Below, in pieces: positions 28,735-36,722 of a stretch of 64,000 nucleotides of DNA. The stretch comes from Hyphomicrobium_A sp963812795 (lineage in GTDB: Bacteria; Pseudomonadota; Alphaproteobacteria; Rhizobiales; Hyphomicrobiaceae), in contig CAWEWG010000003.1 in the NCBI GenBank assembly GCA_963812795.1, positions 141,204 to 205,203 of the forward strand. The letters run 5' to 3'. Numbering within the stretch: position 1 is the stretch's first letter; each line of letters opens with the position of its first letter. The notes below the pieces were generated by a model. It was not told the DNA's origin. It worked only from the letters and a program-made list of their open reading frames with translations, and made no database searches. The translations under genes were made by a program, and so were the position numbers.

Positions 28735-29181
28735 TCAGGCGTCGTCCGCGGCGTCCGCTGCGAGCAGCAAACGCGTCGCTTCGCCGGCATCGCCGGGCAC
28801 CGGCACGATCCGATAAAAACAGCTTCTGCGGCCGGTGTGGCAGGCGTGTCCGTCGCCGTCGACTGTGACGCGCAACCAGAGCACGTCCTGATCGCAGTCG
28901 GTGCGCATTTCGACGACATTAAGCACGTTGCCGCTTTCCGCACCCTTCTTCCACAGCGCAGCGCGCGAGCGGCTCCAGAAGTGGACGATGCCGGTCTCGA
29001 TTGTGAGCGCGAGCGCCTCGGCATTCATGAAGGCGAACATCAGCGCTTCGCCGCTGCCGGCGTCGGTGACGACCGCCGGAATGAGGCCGGCGGCATCAAA
29101 CTTCGGCGCGAAGTCGAGCCCGGCCTCGATATCGGCCTTGGAGCCGCGGGGGGTGAACACCGGTGTCTTGGTCGAAGCCAT
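28735..29181 (-). CDS. hisI: Phosphoribosyl-AMP cyclohydrolase HisI
   Basis: HisI opens the purine ring of phosphoribosyl-AMP in histidine synthesis. The 148-residue protein has LIPAVVTDAGSGEALMFAFMN, HFWSRSRAALWKKGAESGN and the zinc ligands in RTDCDQD and HACHTGRRSCFYR. No hisE domain is fused. It is downstream of folE on the same strand with a 27-base gap. Confidence 0.96.
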   Translation of the reverse strand: MASTKTPVFTPRGSKADIEAGLDFAPKFDAAGLIPAVVTDAGSGEALMFAFMNAEALALTIETGIVHFWSRSRAALWKKGAESGNVLNVVEMRTDCDQDVLWLRVTVDGDGHACHTGRRSCFYRIVPVPGDAGEATRLLLAADAADDA

Positions 29182-29208
29182 GCGGGTCCTGCAGGTGTGA
29201 AGAAGGTA

Positions 29209-29847
29209 TTAAGCGCCGCTGCGCGGCCGGACGGAGTCGAGGAAGCGTTGACGCCACCCGTCGTCCTTGGCGAAGACGCCGGTGAAGTGCGTCGTCTCCA
29301 TGACGGCGTCGGGTTGATTGACGGCGCGCAACGTCATGCACTGATGGGCCGCCCGGATCATCACGGCGACGCCGAGCGGGGCGAGGCTCTGCTGGATCGT
29401 CTCGCCGATCTGCGCCGTGAGGGATTCCTGCACCTGCAGCCGCCGGGCGAAGATGTCGACCACGCGCGCCAGCTTCGACAGGCCGACGACACGGCGATCG
29501 GGTAGATATGCAACGTGGGCGATCCCGGTAAAGGGCGCGATGTGATGCTCGCAATGGCTCTCCAGCCGGACGTCGCGCAACAGGATCATGTCACGATAGC
29601 CGGAGACGTCCTCGAAGGTGCGGTCAAGCTCGGCAGCGGGATCCGCGCGATAGCCGCTGAACCGCTCCTCGTAAGCTTCGACGACGCGCTTTGGCGTATT
29701 TGCGAGGCCAGAGCGCGCCGGATCATCGCCGGCCCAGGCGAGCAGCGTGCGGACGGCGTCCTCGGCCTCGGCGCGGGAGGGCCGGGGTGGGGTGGTTGCT
29801 GTCAGCTTGATGCCCGGGCTTTGCTTCACGGGGCGGTCCTCTCGCAT
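29209..29847 (-). CDS. folE: GTP cyclohydrolase I FolE
   Basis: FolE converts GTP to dihydroneopterin triphosphate for folate synthesis. The 212-residue product shows GLANTPKRVVEAYEE, the zinc motif LESHCEHHIAPF, the invariant VVGLSKLARVVDIFARR and the second zinc cysteine in RAAHQCMTLRAV. The N-terminal 25 residues are variable. It is divergent from the scaffold-protein gene and followed by hisI. Confidence 0.97.
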   Translation of the reverse strand: MREDRPVKQSPGIKLTATTPPRPSRAEAEDAVRTLLAWAGDDPARSGLANTPKRVVEAYEERFSGYRADPAAELDRTFEDVSGYRDMILLRDVRLESHCEHHIAPFTGIAHVAYLPDRRVVGLSKLARVVDIFARRLQVQESLTAQIGETIQQSLAPLGVAVMIRAAHQCMTLRAVNQPDAVMETTHFTGVFAKDDGWRQRFLDSVRPRSGA

Positions 29848-29971
29848 GGCGGCATCAGGGGATATACGACCTCCGGCCCATGCGGGATGTGCGGGAGGGC
29901 GGGCTGCCCTATATTATCGGTACCGGCGGGCCCAAAGGGAAGACCGTCAGCACCCGAGAGCTGGACGACAC

Positions 29972-30439
29972 ATGGCCGATCTGAACGAGATCTACAACTC
30001 GAAGCTCCTGGAGCTGGCGGCTGACATCCCGCATTCGCAGCGGCTGCAGGATCCTGATGCAACCACCACGGCCCATTCTAAGCTGTGCGGCTCAACGGTC
30101 GCCATCGATCTCGATATGCGGGGCGACGAAGTCATTGGCTACGGCCAGACGGTGAAGGCGTGCCTCTTGGGGCAAGCCGCCTCGGCCATCGTCGGTGCGC
30201 GCATCATCGGCGCGCGGGCGGGAGAGTTGCGCGAGACGGCCGCCGCCATGCGCCGCATGCTGAAGGAGGATGGCCCGCCGCCCAAGGGACGCTTTGCCGA
30301 GCTCGCTATATTGGAGCCGGTGCGCCACTACAAGGCGCGGCACGGCTCGGTGATGCTGGTGTTCGACGCCATCGAGCGCGCCATCGACGAGATCGAGGGC
30401 AAGCGCGCAGGTGCTGTCATCGACGCGGCGCGCGCCTGA
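29972..30439 (+). CDS. IscU/NifU-like iron-sulfur cluster scaffold protein
   Basis: A 155-residue protein with the IscU-type start (LNEIYNSKLLELAADIPHS), Cys39 in SKLCGSTVAIDL and Cys64 in VKACLLGQAASAI. The third scaffold cysteine, expected in the RHxxC region, appears as Gly/Ser (YKARHGSVMLVF). So only two of the three cluster ligands are present, an atypical scaffold. It is divergent from folE. Start is ATG 29972. Its role may be a carrier or a specialised scaffold. Confidence 0.8.
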   Translation: MADLNEIYNSKLLELAADIPHSQRLQDPDATTTAHSKLCGSTVAIDLDMRGDEVIGYGQTVKACLLGQAASAIVGARIIGARAGELRETAAAMRRMLKEDGPPPKGRFAELAILEPVRHYKARHGSVMLVFDAIERAIDEIEGKRAGAVIDAARA

Positions 30440-30455
30440 GCGCTGGGGTGAAGTC

Positions 30456-30923
30456 ATGGCCGTCGTCATCCACGATCCAGCGGGCCTCGCCGGCCGTCGC
30501 ACGACGATCTACCCGGTGGCTTTCGCAGCGGGGCTCAAGGGCCGCATCAAACGGGCGCTCGGCGATGCCGGGGGCCTGACGCAGTTCGGTGTCAACCTGA
30601 CGACGCTCGAGCCGGGCGCCATCTCGGCGCTGCGCCACTGGCATTCGCGCGAGGACGAGTTCGTCTACGTATTGAGCGGGGAGCTGACGCTCATTGCCGA
30701 CGAGGGCGAAGAGCTGTTGGGTCCGGGCGTGGCGGTAGCCTTCCCCGCCGGCGAAGCCAACGCGCATCAGCTCGCCAACCGAAGCGAAGCGGCGGCCACC
30801 TATCTGGAGATCGGCACGCGCGCGGCCGACGACGTGATCACCTACCCGGACGACGATTTGCGGCTCGTGAAGCGGGACAACCAGCGCCTCTTCGTGCGCA
30901 AGTCCGGCGAGCCCTACGAATGA
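30456..30923 (+). CDS. Cupin-domain protein
   Basis: A 155-residue single-domain cupin. Motif 1 is RHWHSREDEFVYVLSGELTLIADEG, whose ligands fit H-x-H-x4-E, and motif 2 is weaker (FPAGEANAHQLAN, His kept). Such proteins are often sugar-phosphate isomerases or small dioxygenase-like enzymes, but no substrate can be assigned. The stop overlaps the yidD start by ATGA. Confidence 0.85.
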   Translation: MAVVIHDPAGLAGRRTTIYPVAFAAGLKGRIKRALGDAGGLTQFGVNLTTLEPGAISALRHWHSREDEFVYVLSGELTLIADEGEELLGPGVAVAFPAGEANAHQLANRSEAAATYLEIGTRAADDVITYPDDDLRLVKRDNQRLFVRKSGEPYE

Positions 30924-31204
30924 GTATGGCAGGCGCGCTGCTCAAGGCGCCCATCCACCTCTACCGCTGGACGTTGAAGCCCTACGTCGGGTGGAACTGC
31001 CGGCATTTGCCGACGTGCTCGGACTACGCCTTGGGGGCGATCGACAAGAACGGCGCCTGGCGGGGCTTTTGGCTGACGCTGTCGCGCTTGTCGCGCTGCC
31101 ATCCATACGGTACGCGGGGGCTGGACCCGGTGCCGGATATCACGGCCGAGCGGCACCCTTGGGCGCCCTGGCGTTACGGCCGGTGGCGCTGGACCGATCG
31201 ATAG
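30920..31204 (+). CDS. yidD: Membrane protein insertion efficiency factor YidD
   Basis: A 94-residue member of the YidD/UPF0161 family, thought to assist YidC-dependent membrane insertion. It has an N-terminal amphipathic segment (LKAPIHLYRWTLKPYVG) and the conserved NCRHLPTCSDYALGAI, RLSRCHPYGTRGLDPVP. It overlaps the cupin gene by four bases; recO follows. Confidence 0.93.
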   Translation: MSMAGALLKAPIHLYRWTLKPYVGWNCRHLPTCSDYALGAIDKNGAWRGFWLTLSRLSRCHPYGTRGLDPVPDITAERHPWAPWRYGRWRWTDR

Positions 31205-31231
31205 AAGTCCGATCGATAGAAGCGAGACGCG

Positions 31232-31967
31232 ATGCAGTGGTCCGATGAGGGCATCATCCTGTCGGTGAGGCCGCACGGCGAGACGGCGGCCGTGGCGGAG
31301 TTCTTCACGCGCGCGCATGGCCGTCACCTCGGCTTGGTGCACGGCGGGCGCTCGCGCAAGCAGCGCCCCGTGCTGCAGACGGGCAATCACGTCGACGCCA
31401 CGTGGAAGGCGCGCCTCGCCGAGCATCTCGGTCACGTCAACCTCGAGCTGCGCAAAGGTTATGCCGCGCAAGCGATGGACGATCCGCTGGCGCTCGCCGG
31501 GCTATCGTCGCTGTGCGCGCTGGCACGTCTGCTGCCCGAGCGTGACCCGCACCCCGCCCTGTTCGAGGTGGCCTTGTTCGTGCTCGGCTATCTCGACGAC
31601 CCGGACGTGTGGCCGGCGCTCATGGTGCGCTGGGAGTTGGCGCTGCTGGATGAGCTCGGTTTCGGATTGGATCTCGGCTCGTGTGCGGCGACCGGCAGCA
31701 ACGACAAACTCATCTACGTCTCGCCCAAGTCGGGGCGCGCGGTGTCGGAATCGGCCGGAGCGGAGTACCGCGACCGCCTGCTGCGCTTGCCGTCCTTCTT
31801 GTGCAAGGGGCGTCAGGGGGCGCCGACGATGGAAGAAGTCGTCGACGGACTTGCGCTCACGGGGCATTTCCTCGAAACGCGTGTTCTCATCCCGCGCGAG
31901 GAGCAGTTGCCGGCGATCGCGTCGGCGCTTCAAGGATCTCATCGAGCGGCGCGCCGCGGCCGCCTAG
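31232..31967 (+). CDS. recO: DNA repair protein RecO (frameshift near the 3' end)
   Basis: RecO loads RecA in the RecFOR pathway. The frame from 31232 shows the family features (EGIILSVRPHGETAAVAEFFT, GRHLGLVHGG, LLPERDPHPALFE, ELALLDELGFGLDLGSCAATG, VYVSPKSG-like motif, LRLPSFL). Near 31920-31923 one extra base throws the frame: unread, it runs on uselessly to 32878; corrected, it ends EQLPAIARRRFKDLIERR-type at TAG 31967, overlapping the convergent gene stop by CTAG. Length 736 fits 245 codons plus one insertion, giving about 244 residues. Only the last 15 residues are affected. Confidence 0.85.
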
Positions 31968-32653
31968 TCGGCCCTCGGGTCGGGGCCGATGCGCACCGTG
32001 ACGCCGTCAGGGCCGGCCTCCAGCGAATACACCTGTCCGTTGCGCGCCTCATAACGCGCCGTCGCCTTGCTCTTGGCGTTGGCAAACACGTTGATGTCGC
32101 GCGGCAGGCAGGCCGTGTGCGCCTTGTACTGCTCGCGGTCGAGGTCGTAGCGCTTGCCGGCGTACTCGTAGGCGACCGGCCGCTTGCCGATGTTGCGGAC
32201 CTTGAACGCGTAGCGCAGCGAGTCCTGTCGTCCGAAAAGCTGCACCGCGATGTAGCGCGGATCGTCGGGCGCGGCACGTATGACGGCGACGCCGATGTCG
32301 GTCAGATGCGGCAGCAGCAGGTTGTGGCGATGACCGGGCGAGCGTTGCCATCCGCGCACGGCGCGGTCGGCATAGTCGCGCGCGCTGAACCCGCGGCTGT
32401 CGGAGGCCATGGCCAGGTTCTCGGCGATCTGGCAGTAGCCGTAGCCGGCTTTCTGCGCTCGCGTCGCTGGCGTCGTGCCCTGCAGCGTGTGCGAGAGATC
32501 GCGGCCGCGCGCCAGAACCTTGGCGTAGGCGCGCGCCGCAGCCTCGAGCCGAGCGTTGGGTCGCACCGCCGCAAGTTTGTGTTGCTTGCGGAAGGCGTTC
32601 GTCATCTCGACGATGGCGACCTCGGTCGCGGGTATGTCGGGTGTGATCGGCAT
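31964..32653 (-). CDS. CAP-domain (SCP/PR1-like) protein, copy 1
   Basis: A 229-residue CAP-superfamily protein. It has the helix AIVEMTNAFRKQHKL, LSHTLQGTTPATRAQKAGYGY, CQIAENLAM and SPGHRHNLLLPHLTDIGVAV, giving the usual His-Glu-His cavity set. An extra C-terminal domain of about 90 residues holds YIAVQLFGRQDS and HTACLPRDINVF. It is the paralogue of the next gene, which starts with the same MPITPDI. A longer frame to 32743 gives a weak hydrophobic lead (PFVLLMAS), so export is possible but not clear. Function of bacterial CAP proteins is mostly unknown. Confidence 0.82.
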   Translation of the reverse strand: MPITPDIPATEVAIVEMTNAFRKQHKLAAVRPNARLEAAARAYAKVLARGRDLSHTLQGTTPATRAQKAGYGYCQIAENLAMASDSRGFSARDYADRAVRGWQRSPGHRHNLLLPHLTDIGVAVIRAAPDDPRYIAVQLFGRQDSLRYAFKVRNIGKRPVAYEYAGKRYDLDREQYKAHTACLPRDINVFANAKSKATARYEARNGQVYSLEAGPDGVTVRIGPDPRAD

Positions 32654-32781
32654 GCTCGCCATGAGCAGCACAAACGGGTGCGGCGTGCGGTCTCTTGCGT
32701 AACAGGGCCGATTATATCGTTGCGGGGGAATAACGGCATGCAAACAACCACGGTGCCCGCAGCCGATTTGACCTTTGCCGC

Positions 32782-33477
32782 CTACTTCGCTGGCGAAGGC
32801 GCCTGCTTCACTTCCACCGTAACGGCGCCGGCGACCCCCGGCCTCACCGTGAACACCTGGCCGCTGCGCGTCTCATAACGCGAGACGGCCCCTGTCTTGT
32901 TGCCGGTGTCGAATTCGATGGTGCCGGGCAGGCAGGCCGTGTGCGTGATGATCTCGTTCGGCGTAACGGTATTGGCCTCCTCCTCGAACGCGTAGGGGAC
33001 GTCGCGCGCCGCCTTGTTGGTGATCTTGAAGGTGTACTTCGTCGAGTCCGGGCGGCCGAAGAGCTGCACAGCGATGTATTTTGGCTCGGTCGCCGAGGCG
33101 CGCGCCACCGCGACGCCGATCTCGGTGACGAAAGGCAGCATCAGGTTCTTGCGGTGCCCGGGAGATTCCTCCCACCCCTGCACCGCGCGCCGGGCATAGT
33201 CGTCGGCGCTAAAGCCGCGCGTGTCGAGGATCGAGGCGAGGTTCTCGCCCACCTGGCAGTAGCGGTAGCCGACCTTGGCCACCCGTTCCGCCGGGGTCGT
33301 CCCATCCGCCGTGTGCGACAACGCCTCGAACGTGCCGAGCTTCTTGGCATAGGCGCGGGCCGCCGCCTGCAGCGTCGGATTGGAGCGCACGGGCGCCAGC
33401 TTGTTCTCGGCGCGGAACGCGTTCGTCATCTCGACGATGGCGGCTTCCGCAGCGGCGATGTCGGGGGTGATCGGCAC
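32782..33477 (-). CDS. CAP-domain (SCP/PR1-like) protein, copy 2
   Basis: A 231-residue paralogue of the previous gene with AIVEMTNAFRAENKL, LSHTADGTTPAERVAKVGYRY, CQVGENLAS and SPGHRKNLMLPFVTEIGVAV. It shares the C-terminal extension with YIAVQLFGRPDS and HTACLPGTIEF. Its GTG start (33477) immediately follows the TAA of the channel-like gene, so translation is likely coupled. No signal peptide is visible. The tandem pair suggests a local duplication. Confidence 0.82.
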   Translation of the reverse strand: MPITPDIAAAEAAIVEMTNAFRAENKLAPVRSNPTLQAAARAYAKKLGTFEALSHTADGTTPAERVAKVGYRYCQVGENLASILDTRGFSADDYARRAVQGWEESPGHRKNLMLPFVTEIGVAVARASATEPKYIAVQLFGRPDSTKYTFKITNKAARDVPYAFEEEANTVTPNEIITHTACLPGTIEFDTGNKTGAVSRYETRSGQVFTVRPGVAGAVTVEVKQAPSPAK

Positions 33478-33846
33478 TTAATTGTCGCCACGCTGCTCGA
33501 CGTGGAACGAGTGCAGCACGCGATGGAAGATCGGTGCCAGCACGAAGCCGGTGGCGATGACGATGACGAGGCCGGAGAAGATGGCGTAGAAACCGGCGAA
33601 CACCTTGCCGGCCTCGGTCTTCAGCTCCGCCGCCGGGCCCATGCCGGAAAGGATCATCGCCGCGTTGAGGAATGCGTCGGTCAGCGACATGCCTTCGAAC
33701 CCGGCGTAGCCGGCGATGCCGATGGACAGGCCGAAGGCCGTAAGGGCGAACCACAGGCCGACGGCATACGCCATGCGCCACGCGAAAGCGGTCCGTGGGA
33801 TGACTTTGTGCTTGCGGCCCTCGAAGGTGGTTAGCTTGATGTCGAT
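33478..33846 (-). CDS. Small two-helix membrane protein with a channel-like pore-loop pattern
   Basis: The coding pattern begins before the first ATG (33774). A GGAGG site lies 8 bases before an in-frame ATC at 33844-33846, from which DIKLTTFEGRKHKVIPRTAFAWR leads into MAYAVGLWFALTAFG. That gives 122 residues, or 98 from the ATG, which has no ribosome site. Two hydrophobic helices flank LTDAFLNAAMILSGMGPAAE and are followed by KTEAGKVFAGFYAIFSGLV, the order of a two-helix potassium channel (pore helix, filter, then GRxFAxFYA). The filter TVGYG is replaced by SGMGP, so selective conduction is doubtful. It heads an operon with two CAP proteins. Confidence 0.7.
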   Translation of the reverse strand: MDIKLTTFEGRKHKVIPRTAFAWRMAYAVGLWFALTAFGLSIGIAGYAGFEGMSLTDAFLNAAMILSGMGPAAELKTEAGKVFAGFYAIFSGLVIVIATGFVLAPIFHRVLHSFHVEQRGDN

Positions 33847-34008
33847 GGGAGAATCCTCCGCTGCGCACGGAATGTAGGGTGCAGGCCCCGCGCCAGCAAC
33901 GCGCCTTTACAACCCGAGCGACGGGTCGCACTGCCGTTAGGCGGGGCAAAGCACTATATTTCGGGTGTGCGGAGCTTTGGCCTTCCGCCCGCCGAAAAGG
34001 AAAGACGT

Positions 34009-34470
34009 ATGAGCCGCGCGTTCGTCAAAGAGAGCGATAGCGTCGACGAGTTACCCGATCGGCTCATTTCCGAGCACGGGAACCTCGTCACGCCCGAGGG
34101 CTTGGCGCAGATCGAGGCCGCAGTGCAGCGCTTCGATGACGCCCATGCCGCGGCGCAGGTTGCCGGAGACCTTGCCCTCGTCGCCGCTACCGCGCGCGAA
34201 CTCCGCTATTGGAGTGCGCGGCTGGGAAGCGCCGAGCTGGTGCCGGCACCGCTGGACGTCGACCGCGTGCAGTTCGGTTCGACAGTGACGATTGCGCGCG
34301 ACGACGGGCGCCGGCAGACGTACCGCATCGTCGGCGAGGATGAGGCCGATCCTGCCAATGGCTCGATCTCGTACGTCTCTCCCCTGGCGCGCCAGCTCGT
34401 CGGCAAGCGGGTCGGCGACGGTGTCCGCATGGGCGCAAGCGAGACGGAGATTGTCGCCATTACGCGCTAG
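34009..34470 (+). CDS. GreA/GreB-like transcription factor (non-canonical)
   Basis: A 153-residue protein with a Gre-type architecture: an N-terminal helical region (residues 25-72) and a C-terminal FKBP-like domain (VQFGSTVTIARDDG, YVSPLARQLVGKRVGD). At the coiled-coil tip, genuine GreA has GDLSENAEY (see the gene at 56456); here it reads GDLALVAAT, so the aspartate is kept but the key glutamate is Leu57. Cleavage-stimulating activity is therefore doubtful and it may compete for the same RNA polymerase channel. ATG 34009 has an AAGGAAAG site. Confidence 0.8.
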   Translation: MSRAFVKESDSVDELPDRLISEHGNLVTPEGLAQIEAAVQRFDDAHAAAQVAGDLALVAATARELRYWSARLGSAELVPAPLDVDRVQFGSTVTIARDDGRRQTYRIVGEDEADPANGSISYVSPLARQLVGKRVGDGVRMGASETEIVAITR

Positions 34471-34515
34471 ACCGGGGGGCTAGACCGCGCGCCGAGATTG
34501 CCGCTGTGCACTCAA

Positions 34516-34543
34516 AAAGGCGATCGCTCGGGCGATCGCCTTT
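34516..34543. terminator. Bidirectional terminator
   Basis: A perfect 12-base stem (AAAGGCGATCGC with GCGATCGCCTTT), loop TCGG, flanked by A and T runs, lies between the Gre-like gene and the convergent SoxYZ-like gene. The A/T arms let it work in both directions. Confidence 0.8.
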
Positions 34544-34574
34544 CATCTGCTGGGTGAGGTCTGGCAGAGCCGCG

Positions 34575-35390
34575 TCAGCTGCCCTGTCCCACGGGGAAGT
34601 CGCGGGCCCAGGCGGCGCCATGTGAATCGCGCGCTTCGACGTGCAACGTCTCGGCGCCATTGGCGCGGTAGTCGAACTCGACCACCGGATTCTGCGCCAT
34701 GGCGATCGACCCCTGCAACGCGAAGACACGCTCATCGCCCTGGCGCACCTCCATGTCGGTGACGATGCGCAGCGGCACGTAGAGCAGCGTCAACTGGTCG
34801 AGCACCATGCCGGTATGGTTGGGGTGCATGATCTTCAGGCGGGCGCGCGGCTCGATCTGCGTCACCGCCTCGCGCTTGCCGAGCGGCTCGAGGGTCATGC
34901 GGCCCATGCTGGCGGCGATCTGCTCCGGGCTGCCCGACGGCGGCGCCGAGCAGGCGGCCTGACCGCCGGCGAACTTGACGAAGCGGTCGGCCATGTAGAG
35001 CTGGCCATCGCTCGCCTCGACGATGGCGCGCACGTCGGTGCCGGCGTTGAGGCGCAGCAGCGTCGACACCTTGAGGTGCTCGCGTTTGCCGCCGATGTCG
35101 AAGCGGGCGGCGACGGGGGTCGGGTTCTGGTCGACGATGATCGTCACGGCGCGCACCGTGCGGCCGTCGGCGAAGCGGGCCTCGACTTCGATGGGCACGG
35201 CGCGCTGGTCGAGCGGGCGGAACGGCGCGGTGAGAACGACAGCCTCGCCGGCGGGGTTGATGGTGCGGCCGGCAAACACCCCGGCGCGGATCTCGTCCCA
35301 GGCCGAACCGGCCTGCACGGACGTGGCTGCCATCAGCAACACGAGCGCATACGCGGCGGAGCGGGCGAGCAGCGGGGACGATAGGCGCAT
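34575..35390 (-). CDS. SoxYZ-like exported carrier protein
   Basis: A 271-residue protein with a signal peptide (ending SVQAG). Its N-terminal half is SoxY-like (PFRPLDQRAVPIEVEA, VTIIVDQNPTPVAARF, RAIVEASDGQLYMADRFVKF). Its C-terminal half is SoxZ-like (IEPRARLKIMHPNHTGM, VVEFDYRANGAETLHVEARDS). Fused SoxYZ carriers of this type accompany quinoprotein dehydrogenases, but none is in this window. The SoxY C-terminal GGCGG swinging arm is not seen; a Cys occurs only in GGQAACSAPP. ATG 35390 follows a GAGGGAA site. Confidence 0.82.
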   Translation of the reverse strand: MRLSSPLLARSAAYALVLLMAATSVQAGSAWDEIRAGVFAGRTINPAGEAVVLTAPFRPLDQRAVPIEVEARFADGRTVRAVTIIVDQNPTPVAARFDIGGKREHLKVSTLLRLNAGTDVRAIVEASDGQLYMADRFVKFAGGQAACSAPPSGSPEQIAASMGRMTLEPLGKREAVTQIEPRARLKIMHPNHTGMVLDQLTLLYVPLRIVTDMEVRQGDERVFALQGSIAMAQNPVVEFDYRANGAETLHVEARDSHGAAWARDFPVGQGS

Positions 35391-35622
35391 GCGGCGATTC
35401 CCTCGTTCTTTCATGCGTCGCGAGTATGCCCGCTGGCGGCGCCCGCCACAATGGCCCGTCCAAGGACGAACCCAGTGGTTCGGTATCCTCGTCATCGCTG
35501 CGTAAGAAAAAGTCATGGCCGAACAACGCAAAGAGACCCGCGCCTAAGGCCTCTGACGGCGGCCGGGGACTATTCGGCGCGGACGGTAAGGCGGTGGCCA
35601 GCGCCGCCGCCCACGGTACCTG

Positions 35623-36537
35623 CTAATTGTCGTCAATCTCAATCAGGCGCAGTTTTCCATCGGACCCGAGTTCGAGGTCGGCTGACACGGAGCCTTCAAT
35701 TCCATCATCGATCGAGATGTGGACGCTTCCGTCGTGGCGAAAGTCTGCCCCGAGCAGGCGCGGTGTTTCGCTCGTGCCGAAGTCGGGTCTGATCGCCTGA
35801 ACGAGCTGTGCGCCCTGCGCAACCTGCGCCGCGATGCCGGGGACAATCTCGCGTGCGCGCGCAAGTGCCGTGTCGAACCTCCCCGATAGATCAGCAAACA
35901 GCTCATAACTCGGCCCGTCCTCGTTGGTTTGGGTGTAGCGCGCTGGCCGGTGGGGCCTGAACCAGAACCATCCAAGCATCGGGTCGTCGATGACAAGCGC
36001 CAGGGCGGTCCCTAGGAGCGCATCGGGCTCTGCGGGGCCAACCACTTCCAGCGGGGCACGCCCGGCGAGCTTGTCGAAACCGCGCGCGATCTCGACTTCC
36101 GAAAGGCCTCGCGGTCCAAACGAGCAATCAGCGATAACGCGAAAAACCTCATCGCCTGTGACCGTGACAACGTCGTCGTTGGCCCGAATGCGAAAAGTGC
36201 TGCCTTCGGCGCAAATGTCCTCGATGTGCGTACCCGTAGGAATGCTGAGCTCGTGCCACGACGTCGCGCCCCTTGGGTCGCGCCGCAGCACGACGAGAGC
36301 CGTTCGCGTTGGTGTGCCGGGCGAGGGGTTCTTAGCGGGTTGCGCCGAGTAGCCGTACCAGCGGCCGTCCCGGAAAGCGCCGAACTGGTGGCGAACCGCC
36401 AGCATGTATTTGCGATCTGCTGACGCGGCACGTGTGGGATCGGCAGCGAGGTAGGCATCGAGCGGCGCGGCATCGCCATTCTCGGCCTTCGCCAGAAGAT
36501 CATAGAGCACGGTCCCATATTCGGTATTGTCCGTCAT
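35623..36537 (-). CDS. Protein of unknown function (304 residues)
   Basis: I do not recognise this protein with confidence. It is soluble and acidic, with no signal peptide or membrane helix. Visible segments are WYGYSAQPAKNPSPGTPTRTALVVL, a middle region with Trp- and Phe-rich MLGWFWFRPHRPARY, and a C-terminal HDGSVHISIDDGIEGSVSADLELGSDGKLRL. The phrase FDTALARAREIVPGIAAQVA resembles repeats in DUF2262-like proteins, but that is a guess. It is divergent from the next gene; base composition looks slightly lower in GC than the flanks, suggesting an accessory locus. Confidence 0.65.
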   Translation of the reverse strand: MTDNTEYGTVLYDLLAKAENGDAAPLDAYLAADPTRAASADRKYMLAVRHQFGAFRDGRWYGYSAQPAKNPSPGTPTRTALVVLRRDPRGATSWHELSIPTGTHIEDICAEGSTFRIRANDDVVTVTGDEVFRVIADCSFGPRGLSEVEIARGFDKLAGRAPLEVVGPAEPDALLGTALALVIDDPMLGWFWFRPHRPARYTQTNEDGPSYELFADLSGRFDTALARAREIVPGIAAQVAQGAQLVQAIRPDFGTSETPRLLGADFRHDGSVHISIDDGIEGSVSADLELGSDGKLRLIEIDDN

Positions 36538-36722
36538 TTACAAACCTAAGTGAGGGGTGAATTCGGCAATGGCGTCGGAGTCGGTGTAGTCGCTGGCATA
36601 AGATGCGGTCTTCGACGCGCCGCTTCATCCGTTTTGGCTACGCTCCTGCAAGCGGATTCGCTTGCTGATCTTAGGGAACTGCCGGTAACTGCCTGTGCAG
36701 CTCGTAACCTCACGCAGGTATC

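Noticed and set aside
31232..32878. A 548-codon open frame suggesting a recO fusion
   Set aside because: After codon 230 it only reads the antisense of the CAP-domain gene; the real recO end is restored by removing one base.
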